Numbered from the stretch's first letter, positions 35,580-44,161 are shown. The stretch: DNA of 64,000 bases from Parapedobacter sp051400755 (GCF_051400755.1 NZ_JBLFFL010000005.1:227287-291286); one strand, 5' to 3'. Numbers and translations: made by a program. Notes: a model not told the origin generated them from the letters alone.

Positions 35580-36938
35580 ATGAAGATCATTGCGAATAGC
35601 CTTTTAGTACTAGCCATCACCGGGTTGATCAATTGCGCTGGTCCGTCCCCGCGGCGGGAAGCCGATCGCGCATCGAAATCGCCCTTGTCCGACGATTCGC
35701 TGCTTACGCTGGTGCAACGGCAGACCTTCCAGTATTTCTGGGAAGGTGCTGAGCCCGTATCGGGCCTCGCGCGCGAGCGCATCCACCTCGATGGCGAATA
35801 CCCGCAAAACGATCAGGAGGTGGTCACCATCGGCGGCAGTGGTTTTGGGCTCATGGCGCTGTTGGTGGGCATCGAACGGCAGTTCATCACGCGGGAGGCC
35901 GGTGTGGAGCGGTTTGAGCGGGTCATCGGCTACCTCGAAAAGGCCGACCGCTTTCACGGTGCCTGGCCGCACTGGATCGAAGGGCCCACGGGCAAAACCA
36001 AGCCCTTCAGCAAAAATGACAACGGGGGCGATCTGGTGGAGACCGCCTTCATGGCGCAGGCGTTGATCTGCGTACGGGAATATTTCCAGGGGGGCAATGA
36101 ACTTGAAAAGCAATTGGCTGCACGCGCCGATGCCCTCTGGAAAGGTGTTGAATGGGACTGGTACCGCCAAGGCGGGCAAAACGTGCTCTACTGGCATTGG
36201 AGTCCCACAGCCGGCTGGGCTGCCAACCATCCCATACGGGGGTATGATGAGTGCCTTATCGCGTATGTGCTGGCGGCATCGTCGCCCACCCATGGGGTAC
36301 CCGCCGAGGTATATCACCAAGGGTGGGCGCGGGGAGGAGCCATTAAGTCGGCCGCCGAGCGCTATGGCCATCCGATCGTGCTGAAACACAATGTGGCCGA
36401 TAGCAATGGCGTCGGACCGCTATTTTGGTCGCATTATTCGTACCTGGGCCTCAATCCGCATGGGCTGAAAGACCGGTATGGAGACTATTGGCAGCTTAAC
36501 AGGAGCCATGCGCTCATCCATCGCGACTATTGCATCGAGAATCCGAAGGCGTTCAAAGGCTACGGCGCCCAGGCTTGGGGCCTCACGGCAAGTTACTCGG
36601 TCAAGGGGTATGCTGCGCACAATCCCGATGATGACCTGGGCGTCATTTCTCCCACGGCGGCCTTGTCTTCATTTCCCTATACGCCAGCGTACAGTATGGA
36701 GGTCATCCGTTACCTGTATGAGCACTTGGGCGATCGGGTGTGGGGCAAGTACGGCTTCTATGATGCCTACAGCGAGACGGCCAATTGGTTTCCGCAGCGC
36801 TACCTGGCCATCGATCAGGGGCCGATCGTGGGCATGATCGAAAACCACCGGAGCGGCCTGCTCTGGAAGCTGTTTATGGGCGCGCCGGAGATCAAGGCGG
36901 GGTTGAAAAAACTAGGGTTTGATAGCCCGGATTTGTGA
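35580..36938 (+). CDS. Glycoamylase-family lipoprotein (GH144-type); putative endo-beta-1,2-glucanase
   Basis: 452 residues, lipoprotein signal GLINCAG (Cys about 19). It has the same catalytic domain as the previous gene without the Ig-like domain: LTLVQRQTFQYFWEGAEPVSGL, GGSGFGLMALLVGIERQF, NDNGGDLVETAFMAQAL, YWHWSPTAGWAANHPIRGYDECL, DLGVISPTAALSSFPYTP, LAIDQGPIVGMIENHRSGL. Residue identity to the neighbour is high throughout, so the pair arose by tandem duplication. Note the exchange NE to DE in the GWNEGL/GYDECL motif, a possible specificity difference. The two probably cut the polymer on different sides of the outer membrane or with different length preference. Confidence 0.9.
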   Translation: MKIIANSLLVLAITGLINCAGPSPRREADRASKSPLSDDSLLTLVQRQTFQYFWEGAEPVSGLARERIHLDGEYPQNDQEVVTIGGSGFGLMALLVGIERQFITREAGVERFERVIGYLEKADRFHGAWPHWIEGPTGKTKPFSKNDNGGDLVETAFMAQALICVREYFQGGNELEKQLAARADALWKGVEWDWYRQGGQNVLYWHWSPTAGWAANHPIRGYDECLIAYVLAASSPTHGVPAEVYHQGWARGGAIKSAAERYGHPIVLKHNVADSNGVGPLFWSHYSYLGLNPHGLKDRYGDYWQLNRSHALIHRDYCIENPKAFKGYGAQAWGLTASYSVKGYAAHNPDDDLGVISPTAALSSFPYTPAYSMEVIRYLYEHLGDRVWGKYGFYDAYSETANWFPQRYLAIDQGPIVGMIENHRSGLLWKLFMGAPEIKAGLKKLGFDSPDL

Positions 36939-37008
36939 TGGGTGGTCGGTGATCGGTGGTCGGTGGTGGGTGATGGGTGATCGGTGGTGGGTGGTCGGTG
37001 ATGGGTGT
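36939..37008 (+). repeat. Heptanucleotide repeat array, ten units T[G/C]GGTG[G/A/T]
   Basis: Ten consecutive 7-nt units begin right after the stop of the GH144 gene: TGGGTGG, TCGGTGA, TCGGTGG, TCGGTGG, TGGGTGA, TGGGTGA, TCGGTGG, TGGGTGG, TCGGTGA, TGGGTGT. The array ends 6 nt before the ATG of the GH43-like gene at 37015. It is G-rich on the coding strand and could form G-quadruplex or hide or supply a ribosome site. Changes of one unit would alter the leader length by 7 nt without touching either reading frame. Confidence 0.9.
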
Positions 37009-37014
37009 TTTGTG

Positions 37015-38829
37015 ATGAAAATTAGTACGCTTATGAAAGATGGTTGGAAATATGATTGGCTATTGATCGTCGGGGGGATGCTATTGTGCATTGGGGCGGT
37101 GGCTCAGTCGGGGGGGCAGCCGCGCGTTGCATCCGGCGCTCCCCGCACCTACTGCAATCCGCTCAACATCGACTATGGTTATACGCCCATCCCCAATTTT
37201 TCGGAGTGGGGGCGGCACCGTGCCACGGCCGACCCGGTCATTGTCAATTACAAAGGCGACTTCTACCTTTTCAGCACTAACCAGTGGGGTTACTGGTGGA
37301 GCAGCGACCTGTCTAAGTGGACGTTTGTATCCAAGAAATTCCTGCGCCCCTGGAATGGCGATGTGTATGATGAGCTGTGTGCCCCGGCCGTGGGCATCGT
37401 GGGGGATACGATGCTGGTGTTCGGCTCTACCTATACCGATAAGTTTACGCTGTGGATGAGTACTGATCCCAAGGCCAATGAATGGCAGCCCCTGATTGAT
37501 TCGTTTTCCATCGGCGGTTGGGATCCCGATTTTTTTACCGATGATGACGGGCGCTTCTACATGTATAACGGCAGCAGCAACCGGTATCCGCTCTACGGTA
37601 TTGAGCTCGATAGGCAGACGTTCCAGCCCATTGGCACCCGCAAGGAGGTCTATTTCCTGGAGGGCTGGCGCTATGGCTGGCAGCGCTTCGGCGAGTATAT
37701 GGATAATACCTTCCTCGATGCCTTCATTGAGGGGGCGCACATGACCAAGCACAAGGGCAAGTATTACCTGCAATATGCCGCACCCGGCACCGAGTTCAGC
37801 GGTTATGCCGATGGGGTGGCGGTGGGCGACAGTCCCTTGGGACCGTTTACCACGCAGTCCGATCCACTCAGTTATAAACCGGGGGGCTTTGCCCGCGGGG
37901 CAGGGCATGGGGCTACGTTTCAGGATAATGACGGCAATTATTGGCATGTGGCTACGGTAGTCTTGGGTGTCAAGAACAATTTTGAGCGGCGGCTGGGCCT
38001 ATGGCCGGCCGGATTTGACCCCGATGGCATGATGTACGCCAATACCGCCTTCGGCGACTACCCGCATTACCTGCCCGATGGCCCTGCCGATCATCGGCAA
38101 AGCCGGTTTACCGGCTGGATGCTGCTCAACTACAATAAGCCTGTACAGGTGTCATCTACCCTCGGCGCGGCCTATCCGCCAAACCACGCAGTGGATGAAC
38201 GCATGAATACCTACTGGAGTGCGGCCACGGGCGATCGGGGCGAGTGGATACAGAGTGATCTGGGTGCGGTCAGCACCGTGCATGCCGTGCAGATCAACTA
38301 TGCCGACCAGGATGCTGATAGTGCTTTTCTGGGCAAGATGCAAGGCATTTATCACCAATACATCCTGTCCTACTCCGAAGACGGCAAGCGCTGGCGGGTG
38401 CTGGCCGATAAAAGCCAAAACGATACCGATGTCCCGCACGACTATGTCGAGCTGGAAAAACCCGTACAGGCCCGGTACATCCGGCTGGAAAACATGCACA
38501 TGCCTACCGGCAAGTTTGCCATCAGCGGCCTCCGCGTGTTCGGCAAGGGCAAGGGCAGCAAGCCCGATCCGGTCCAGGATTTCATCATCATGCGCACCGA
38601 AAAAGACAAGCGCAGCGCATGGCTCAAATGGAGTCCCGTGGACGATGCTTACGCATATAATATTTATACCGGACTGGCGCCGGACAAGCTGTACAACTGC
38701 ATCATGGTGCACAGTGCCAATGAATATTATGATAAGGCGATGGACAGCCAGAAACCCTATTATTTTGCCATCGAGGCCATTAACGAGCAGGGGGTGTCCG
38801 AGCGGAGTGAAGTAAAACGTGTTGACTGA
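37015..38829 (+). CDS. GH43-like five-bladed propeller glycosidase with discoidin (F5/8C) and Fn3 domains
   Basis: 604 residues from ATG 37015 (ATG 37033 also possible); the frame is open upstream through the repeat but that is not coding. Signal peptide LLIVGGMLLCIGAVAQS. The GH43-type propeller spans about 40-370 with ATADPVI (catalytic base Asp), GGWDPDFF (pKa-tuning Asp) and FIEGAHM (catalytic acid Glu). A discoidin/CBM32-like domain follows at about 385-520 (NHAVDERMNTYWSAATGDRGEW, ARYIRLENMHMPTGKF) and an Fn3 domain at about 530-604. Inside a beta-glucan PUL its role may be removal of side groups; substrate is unknown. Confidence 0.85.
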   Translation: MKISTLMKDGWKYDWLLIVGGMLLCIGAVAQSGGQPRVASGAPRTYCNPLNIDYGYTPIPNFSEWGRHRATADPVIVNYKGDFYLFSTNQWGYWWSSDLSKWTFVSKKFLRPWNGDVYDELCAPAVGIVGDTMLVFGSTYTDKFTLWMSTDPKANEWQPLIDSFSIGGWDPDFFTDDDGRFYMYNGSSNRYPLYGIELDRQTFQPIGTRKEVYFLEGWRYGWQRFGEYMDNTFLDAFIEGAHMTKHKGKYYLQYAAPGTEFSGYADGVAVGDSPLGPFTTQSDPLSYKPGGFARGAGHGATFQDNDGNYWHVATVVLGVKNNFERRLGLWPAGFDPDGMMYANTAFGDYPHYLPDGPADHRQSRFTGWMLLNYNKPVQVSSTLGAAYPPNHAVDERMNTYWSAATGDRGEWIQSDLGAVSTVHAVQINYADQDADSAFLGKMQGIYHQYILSYSEDGKRWRVLADKSQNDTDVPHDYVELEKPVQARYIRLENMHMPTGKFAISGLRVFGKGKGSKPDPVQDFIIMRTEKDKRSAWLKWSPVDDAYAYNIYTGLAPDKLYNCIMVHSANEYYDKAMDSQKPYYFAIEAINEQGVSERSEVKRVD

Positions 38830-38840
38830 AAACTAAACAA

Positions 38841-41141
38841 ATGAACACATATACCCAGCGGCTGATTTTTGTTTACCTCGTATTCCTGTGCATGGGCGCA
38901 GGTACGGGTCCCGCGCACGCCCAAGGAGGGACAGCAGATATGGATCGTTTTATCAGCGAACTGATGGGCCGCATGACCATCGAGGAGAAGATCGGGCAGC
39001 TCAACCTCGTCACCGCAGGCGAGGCCACTACCGGATCGGCGGTCAGCACCGATGTGGAGTCCAAGATCAAAGCTGGCCAGATCGGCGGCATCTTCAGCAT
39101 GACCACCCCGCAGCGCATCCGCGCGGCGCAGGAGCTGGCCGTCAATCAGTCGCGGCTCAAGATTCCGATCATTTTCGGCATGGACGTCATCCACGGCTAC
39201 AAGACCATCTTTCCCATTCCCTTGGGGCTTGCCGCCTCGTGGGACATGGACCTGATTGAAGAGACCGCGCGTATCGCAGCCGTCGAAGCATCAGCAGACG
39301 GGCTCAACTGGACGTTCTCGCCCATGGTCGATATCTCGCGTGATCCCCGTTGGGGCCGGATATCCGAGGGCAGCGGCGAAGACACCTACCTCGGTTCGCG
39401 TATTGCAGGGGCCATGGTGCGCGGCTATCAGGGGGATGACCTGGCGGCCGACAATACGCTGATGGCGTGCGTCAAGCACTTCGCGCTCTATGGCGCGGCC
39501 GAGGCGGGGCGTGATTACAACACCACCGACATGAGCCTCCACCGCATGTATAACGAATACCTGCCGCCATACAAGGCGGCTATCGATGCCGGTGCAGGCA
39601 GCGTGATGACGTCTTTCAACGACATCAATGGCGTACCCGCCACGGCCAACAGGTGGCTGATGACCGACGTGCTGCGCCAGCAATGGGGGTTTAAGGGGTT
39701 CGTGGTGACCGACTATACGGCGGTCAACGAACTCATTGATCACGGCCTGGGCGATCTGCAGGAGGTGTCCGCACGGTCGCTCAAGGCCGGCGTGGAGATG
39801 GACATGGTGGGCGAGGGGTTCCTCACCACCCTGAAGAAATCGCTCGAAGAGGGCAGGGTGAGCGAAGCGGACATCGACCGTGCCTGCCGCCTCGTGCTGG
39901 AGGCCAAATACAAGCTGGGCCTGTTTGAAGATCCCTTCAGGTATTGTAGCGAGGTGCGGGCAAAGCAAGCCCTGCTCAATCCCGCGCACCTGGCTAAGGC
40001 ACGCGAGGCCGCGGGCAAGTCGTTTGTGCTGCTGAAAAACGAAGGGCAGGTGCTGCCCTTGAAGAAACAAGGTACCGTAGCCCTCATCGGCCCGCTCGCC
40101 AACACCGGCGCCAACATGCCCGGCACGTGGAGTGTCAGCGCCGACCTGGCCAATACGCCGTCCTTATTGGAAGGCATGCGGGCGGCCCTGGGCGATCGGG
40201 TCAAGCTCATCCATCACCAGGGATCCAATCTGGTGAATGATACCGCTTATCAGGAGCGCGCCACCCTATTCGGACGTACCATCCCGCGCGATGTGCGCCC
40301 CGAGGCCGCTACCCTGGCCGAAGCCGTCGCCACGGCCCAGCAGGCCGACGTGATCGTCGCCGCATTGGGCGAAAGCTCCGAGATGAGCGGCGAAAGTTCC
40401 AGCCGCACCGACATCGGCATTCCCGCCGTGCAGCAGCGGCTGCTGGCCGTACTGCTCAAGACCGGCAAGCCGGTAGTGCTGGTGCTCTTTACCGGTCGGC
40501 CGCTCACGCTCAGCTGGGAAAATGAACATGTGCCGGCCATCCTCAACGCCTGGTTCGGCGGCACGGAAACCGGCAAGGCCGTGGCCGATGTGCTCTTTGG
40601 CGATGTCAACCCTTCTGGCAAGCTGCCCGCCACCTTTCCGCAGCACGTCGGGCAGGTGCCCCTCTACTACAGCCATAAAAATACCGGGCGACCCCTGGCC
40701 GAGGGGCAGTGGTTTCAAAAATTCCGCTCTAACTATCTCGACGTCAGTAATGAACCGCTCTACCCCTTCGGGTACGGACTCAGCTATACCACCTTTGGCT
40801 ACGGGGAGGTAGCGCTCAGCGCAGACACCCTCCCGCGCGGCGGCAAGTTGCAGGTGCGCGTGCAGGTGACCAATACCGGCGATTACGCTGGCGAAGAGGT
40901 CGTGCAGCTCTACCTGCGCGATCTGGTCGGGTCGGTTACCCGGCCTGTCAAGGAATTAAAAGGCTTCCAGAAAATCCGGCTCGCGCCGGGGGCATCGCAA
41001 GAGGTGGTCTTCGAGCTTAGCGAAGAAGACCTCAAATTCTACAATGCCGAACTGGACTATGTAGCCGAGCCCGGCGAGTTCGCCGTTTTCGTGGGTACTA
41101 ACTCCCGTGATGTGCAAGAAAAGCGGTTTACGCTAAAGTAA
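38841..41141 (+). CDS. bglX: GH3 beta-glucosidase (BglX-type), periplasmic
   Basis: 766 residues, the size of BglX. Signal peptide to AHAQG, then the GH3 (alpha/beta)8 domain (about 30-400: FGMDVIHGYKTIFPIPLG, LMACVKHFALYGAAEAGRDYN), the nucleophile Asp in FVVTDYTAVNEL, the (alpha/beta)6 sandwich (about 400-620; FVLLKNEGQVLPLKK, SEMSGESSSRTDIGIP) and a C-terminal fibronectin III-like domain (LQVRVQVTNTGDYAGEEVVQLYL). Characterised homologues in GH144 PULs hydrolyse sophorooligosaccharides to glucose. Last gene of the PUL; its tail overlaps the convergent cupin gene by 14 bp. Confidence 0.94.
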   Translation: MNTYTQRLIFVYLVFLCMGAGTGPAHAQGGTADMDRFISELMGRMTIEEKIGQLNLVTAGEATTGSAVSTDVESKIKAGQIGGIFSMTTPQRIRAAQELAVNQSRLKIPIIFGMDVIHGYKTIFPIPLGLAASWDMDLIEETARIAAVEASADGLNWTFSPMVDISRDPRWGRISEGSGEDTYLGSRIAGAMVRGYQGDDLAADNTLMACVKHFALYGAAEAGRDYNTTDMSLHRMYNEYLPPYKAAIDAGAGSVMTSFNDINGVPATANRWLMTDVLRQQWGFKGFVVTDYTAVNELIDHGLGDLQEVSARSLKAGVEMDMVGEGFLTTLKKSLEEGRVSEADIDRACRLVLEAKYKLGLFEDPFRYCSEVRAKQALLNPAHLAKAREAAGKSFVLLKNEGQVLPLKKQGTVALIGPLANTGANMPGTWSVSADLANTPSLLEGMRAALGDRVKLIHHQGSNLVNDTAYQERATLFGRTIPRDVRPEAATLAEAVATAQQADVIVAALGESSEMSGESSSRTDIGIPAVQQRLLAVLLKTGKPVVLVLFTGRPLTLSWENEHVPAILNAWFGGTETGKAVADVLFGDVNPSGKLPATFPQHVGQVPLYYSHKNTGRPLAEGQWFQKFRSNYLDVSNEPLYPFGYGLSYTTFGYGEVALSADTLPRGGKLQVRVQVTNTGDYAGEEVVQLYLRDLVGSVTRPVKELKGFQKIRLAPGASQEVVFELSEEDLKFYNAELDYVAEPGEFAVFVGTNSRDVQEKRFTLK

Positions 41142-41490
41142 TGAATATGGATGACCTCGTCAGGGGCGCGAGGTTGCGGGTACGGTGGCCCTTTCCGGTT
41201 GTGTCTTCCACCAGGAGCACCTCCCCCGGGTGGAATTGGCGCTTTTCGCCTGCCGACGTCTCGATTTCTACGCCCACATCCAGCAACACGATAAACTGCT
41301 GCTGCGGCGCGTTATGAAAGGCATAGTCGTAGTCGGGCCGTACCCGGCGGAAGATGATCTCTTTCACCGGATACCGTTCAGAGAGGTAGCCGATCGGTCC
41401 GGCATCGGTGAGCGGGTAGGCCACTGTCTCAAAGCGGCTGTCGCCATGTTCATCCGAATAGACCCGCGTCAGCTCAAATGTTTCCATCAT
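41128..41490 (-). CDS. Small cupin-like protein
   Basis: 120 residues, no signal peptide. Cupin-type beta pattern: PQQQFIVLLDVGVEIETSAGEKRQFHPGEVLLVEDTTGKGHRTRN, here seen in pieces with the second-motif His. I do not see an obvious full metal triad. Last gene of the four-gene operon starting with the dioxygenase; its start overlaps the GNAT gene by 17 bp. Function unknown; a small-molecule binding or isomerase role is possible. Confidence 0.75.
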   Translation of the reverse strand: MMETFELTRVYSDEHGDSRFETVAYPLTDAGPIGYLSERYPVKEIIFRRVRPDYDYAFHNAPQQQFIVLLDVGVEIETSAGEKRQFHPGEVLLVEDTTGKGHRTRNLAPLTRSSIFITLA

Positions 41491-41782
41491 CTGTCGTTTT
41501 TTCCAGTAGGCGGGCCCACTCGGGGTGCCGCTTCAGATACGCCTGCACATACGGACACAGGGGCACCAGCACCTCGCCGTTTTGCTCCATATCCGTGAGC
41601 ACTTTGCTCACCAGGGCAGCAGCGATGCCGCGGCCTTCCAGCGCCTTGGGCACTTCCGTATGGATGAGGTACACGCGTCTGCTCACCTGCTTGTAGTCGA
41701 TAAACGCGAGCTGTCCATCTACCTCCAGCTGGTATTGCCGCTGGGCCTCATTTTTGACGATTGGCAAATCCTGTAGTTCCAT
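41474..41782 (-). CDS. GNAT-family acetyltransferase, short YjdJ-type
   Basis: 102 residues, the short single-domain GNAT type. The acetyl-CoA pyrophosphate loop is EGRGIAAALVSKVL, preceded by YLIHTEVPKAL and followed by VPLCPYVQAYLKRHPEW, the hallmark end of the YjdJ-like group. Acceptor unknown. Third gene of the operon, 19 bp after the hydrolase and overlapping the cupin gene. Confidence 0.9.
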   Translation of the reverse strand: MELQDLPIVKNEAQRQYQLEVDGQLAFIDYKQVSRRVYLIHTEVPKALEGRGIAAALVSKVLTDMEQNGEVLVPLCPYVQAYLKRHPEWARLLEKTTDDGNI

Positions 41783-41801
41783 ACCGGTAAATATAGCGAA
41801 A

Positions 41802-42425
41802 TCAGCTCAATACCAAGTCATTGGCCAGCAATGTTTCGTCAGCACTGATGCTATGCGGTTTTCCAGGATAAATCTCCATTTTCACGTTGGCCCCCAGCTC
41901 CCGGAGTGTGGCCACGCTCTCCGCAATCCGGTACATGGGCACGTGCGGATCGGCATCGCCCGCCGTGATCAAGATCGGGGTATCCTCGAAGTCGCCCTGG
42001 TAGTTAGACGTGTCCAGCACCTCGCCGATGAGTCCACCGGTAAAGGCCACCACCCCGCCGTAGCGGTTGGCGTGGCGCGCCACATACTCCAGCGTCAGGC
42101 ATGCACCTTGCGAAAATCCCACGAAATAAAGCTGTTCCATGCGGATGCCCAGTTTGATGGCTTCAACCACCACGGTATCGACCAGTTCCAGCGCCGAATC
42201 CAGTGCAGGCTGATTACCTGCCACCGGGGCGAGGAAACTATGCGGGTACCAAGAGTTATTGGTCGCCTGCGGCGCCAATAATAGGGCATCCTCCACATGC
42301 AGGTGATGCTGCAAAGAGAGGATGCCTTGTGCGGTACTGCCCCTACCGTGGAGCAGTATCACGGCTTTTTCGGCGTGTGCAGCCAATTTGCCAGCTTGTA
42401 AGATCTGTTTCTCGTGTGTATACAT
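41802..42425 (-). CDS. Alpha/beta hydrolase, phospholipase/carboxylesterase family (MhqD-like)
   Basis: 207 residues. Oxyanion motif ILLHGRGST, nucleophile elbow GFSQGACL (Ser about 115), Asp in ITAGDADPHVP and His in YPGKPHSIS complete the triad. In Bacillus, MhqD-type hydrolases pair with a ring-cleaving dioxygenase in quinone detoxification; here the start lies 5 bp after the dioxygenase stop, the same pairing. Cytoplasmic. Confidence 0.9.
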   Translation of the reverse strand: MYTHEKQILQAGKLAAHAEKAVILLHGRGSTAQGILSLQHHLHVEDALLLAPQATNNSWYPHSFLAPVAGNQPALDSALELVDTVVVEAIKLGIRMEQLYFVGFSQGACLTLEYVARHANRYGGVVAFTGGLIGEVLDTSNYQGDFEDTPILITAGDADPHVPMYRIAESVATLRELGANVKMEIYPGKPHSISADETLLANDLVLS

Positions 42426-42430
42426 GGCGA

Positions 42431-43372
42431 TCAGTCCAATTGCGGTAATACACGTTCGATCCGGTTGCGATAGCTCTCGTATTGGCTCGGCAATTTCAGC
42501 GCCGAGCCCAGTTCGGCTATCGACTCATCCGTTGCGAAGCCCGGATTGTCCGTAGCGATCTCGAATAATACGCCACCCGGTTCGCGGAAATAAAGCGAAT
42601 AGAAATAGTTACGGTCGATCTTCTCTGTGATGTTCAGTCCCAGCGCGATCACCTGCTCCCTGAAATACATTAACGTCTCTTCATCTTTCACACGGAACGC
42701 TACGTGGTGCACCGATCCGCCGGCCACCACCCCGGGGGCTTCACCCGGCGCCTCTACGAGGTCCACGATGTTGGCATGCTCCACCGTATCGGTCACGTAC
42801 CGGAAGCGGTTTACCTCCTGCGCCGATAGCTGATAGCCGAATACGTCCGTCAAGACACGTGCCGTGGCATCGCTTTTATTCGTCGTGATCGTGATGTGGT
42901 GAAATCCGCGGGTCGCATATTCCGCCTTCACCTCGTCAGTTACCCAAGGTGCGCGGGTATCCGCCTTTTTGGGTACGGTCAGCTCCAGCTTGAGTCCGTC
43001 CGGATCCAGGAAAGACAAGTATTGCTCACCGAATTTCTCCGCCGCATTATTATAGATGATGTTATTCGATTCCAGCCGTTGTTTCCAGAAATCAAGACTT
43101 CCCTCCGGCACGGCATAGCCGATTTCGGTCACCTGCTGCGTGCCCCGGCGCCCCTGCCGCACGCGGTCGCCCCACGGAAAAAACGTCAGGATGGTGCCCG
43201 GCGTGCCCACCTCGTCGCCTAAGTAAAAATGGTAGGTTTCAGGGTCGTCAAAGTTGACGGTTTTCTTGACCAGCCGCAGGCCCAATACACGGGTATAGAA
43301 GTCGTAATTTCGTTTGGCATCCCCCGCGATAGCGGTGATATGGTGTATGCCCAAGATTTTGTTTTCCATCAT
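42431..43372 (-). CDS. Ring-cleaving dioxygenase, glyoxalase fold (MhqO-like)
   Basis: 313 residues from ATG 43372 (MMENKILGIHH), fixed by AAGGAGGG seven nt upstream; the open frame beyond it is spurious. Two vicinal-oxygen-chelate modules: GIHHITAIAGDAKRNYDFYTRVLGLRL at the start and GFHHITITTNKSDATARVL in the middle, each starting with a metal His, with GGSVHHVAFRV and Glu in GVLFEIATD. Family members cleave or detoxify hydroquinones and catechols. First gene of a four-gene operon, divergent from a Crp/Fnr regulator. Confidence 0.9.
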   Translation of the reverse strand: MMENKILGIHHITAIAGDAKRNYDFYTRVLGLRLVKKTVNFDDPETYHFYLGDEVGTPGTILTFFPWGDRVRQGRRGTQQVTEIGYAVPEGSLDFWKQRLESNNIIYNNAAEKFGEQYLSFLDPDGLKLELTVPKKADTRAPWVTDEVKAEYATRGFHHITITTNKSDATARVLTDVFGYQLSAQEVNRFRYVTDTVEHANIVDLVEAPGEAPGVVAGGSVHHVAFRVKDEETLMYFREQVIALGLNITEKIDRNYFYSLYFREPGGVLFEIATDNPGFATDESIAELGSALKLPSQYESYRNRIERVLPQLD

Positions 43373-43379
43373 GTTTGTT

Positions 43380-43387
43380 CCCTCCTT
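43380..43387 (-). promoter_or_regulatory. Strong Shine-Dalgarno of the dioxygenase gene
   Basis: AAGGAGGG on the minus strand, 7 nt before ATG 43372. It decides the start against the much longer open frame. Confidence 0.7.
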
Positions 43388-43401
43388 ATTAGGAATTGAT
43401 A

Positions 43402-43409
43402 CAAATGTA
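43402..43409 (-). promoter_or_regulatory. -7 element of the dioxygenase operon
   Basis: TACATTTG on the minus strand, 29 nt before the start. No -33 TTG at 19-22 bp, which suggests help from an activator, perhaps the divergent Crp/Fnr protein. Confidence 0.55.
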
Positions 43410-43480
43410 GCACGACTGATTTTCGCCTGCATTAATCTATGACAAGAAAACACGGTATTTATTTTAAAACAAATAATCAG

Positions 43481-43488
43481 TATGTTTG
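43481..43488 (+). promoter_or_regulatory. -7 element of the Crp/Fnr gene
   Basis: TATGTTTG, perfect match, 21 nt before ATG 43510. No -33 TTG nearby. It is 72 bp from the divergent -7 element. Confidence 0.5.
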
Positions 43489-43509
43489 ATTCAATAAACA
43501 CGCTACCAA

Positions 43510-44097
43510 ATGATATTTTCTTCAATCAATGACTACGTACGCCGTTGCGGTAAATTTTCGGACGCCGACATCGAGGTGTTCAATAGCCTGTTGAAACCGC
43601 GCTCGGTCAAGAAAAAACAACTGCTGCTACGGGAGGGCGAGGTATGCGATTTCGAAGCCTTTATTGTCAACGGCTGCATCCGCACCTATTACATAGACGA
43701 AAACGGCAGCGAGGTCAACCTGCAATTTGCTGTGGAAGACTGGTGGGTGAGTGACATCGGCAGTTTCTACGAAAACAAGCCCAGCCTGCTGTACATCGAG
43801 GCCGTCGAAGATAGCGAGCTGCTCACGCTCAATCCCGCTCGCAAAGAAGAATTGCTGGTGCGCGTACCGCAATTTGAGCGGCTCTTCCGGCTGCTGGTGC
43901 AGCGCCACCTATCCGCATTGGAGCATCGGCTCATCCGCACCATTGCCCGTACGGCCGAAGCGCGATACGTAGAGTTTGTAGAAAAATATCCCAAGATCGC
44001 ATTACGGGTACCACAGCACTACATTGCGGCCTACCTGGGTGTCACCCCCGAATTTCTCAGCAAGGTACGAAAGCGGCTGGCCACGAAGAAAGATTGA
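43510..44097 (+). CDS. Crp/Fnr family transcriptional regulator
   Basis: 195 residues. Cyclic-nucleotide-binding-like fold at about 20-130 (KKKQLLLREGEVCDFEAFIVNGCIRTYY-type strand pattern, DWWVSDIGSFYENKPS) and a short C-terminal helix-turn-helix (VPQHYIAAYLGVTPEFLSKVRKRL). It has no Cys cluster for an Fnr iron-sulfur centre and lacks the canonical cAMP phosphate-binding Arg context, like most small Bacteroidota members. Divergent from the dioxygenase operon, which it may control. Confidence 0.92.
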   Translation: MIFSSINDYVRRCGKFSDADIEVFNSLLKPRSVKKKQLLLREGEVCDFEAFIVNGCIRTYYIDENGSEVNLQFAVEDWWVSDIGSFYENKPSLLYIEAVEDSELLTLNPARKEELLVRVPQFERLFRLLVQRHLSALEHRLIRTIARTAEARYVEFVEKYPKIALRVPQHYIAAYLGVTPEFLSKVRKRLATKKD

Positions 44098-44129
44098 CGT
44101 GAAGAAAGCCTGAAGGGCCCGAATAAACA

Positions 44130-44161
44130 AACGGCATGAAGCAGGTTTGCTTGATGCCGTT
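44130..44161. terminator. Hairpin after the Crp/Fnr gene, terminator-like
   Basis: 14-bp arms AACGGCATGAAGCA / TGCTTGATGCCGTT with one mismatch and loop GGTT. No U-tract follows on the plus strand; on the minus strand TTTGTTTATT follows, so it might act in either direction. Confidence 0.5.

Noticed and set aside
36939..37008. Possible CRISPR or coding extension of the GH43-like protein
   Set aside because: Units are 7 nt without spacers, and the residues read in frame (Trp/Gly/Asp repeats) precede a proper signal peptide, so the array is intergenic.
43373..43525. N-terminal extension of the dioxygenase to 43525
   Set aside because: A strong AAGGAGGG and the family start GIHHITAIAGD fix the start at 43372; the extension would overlap the divergent Crp/Fnr gene and both promoters.
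44130..44161. Small RNA gene or IS end
   Set aside because: Only a single imperfect hairpin without a U-tract on the plus strand, no transposase nearby and no target duplication; kept only as a terminator-like hairpin.
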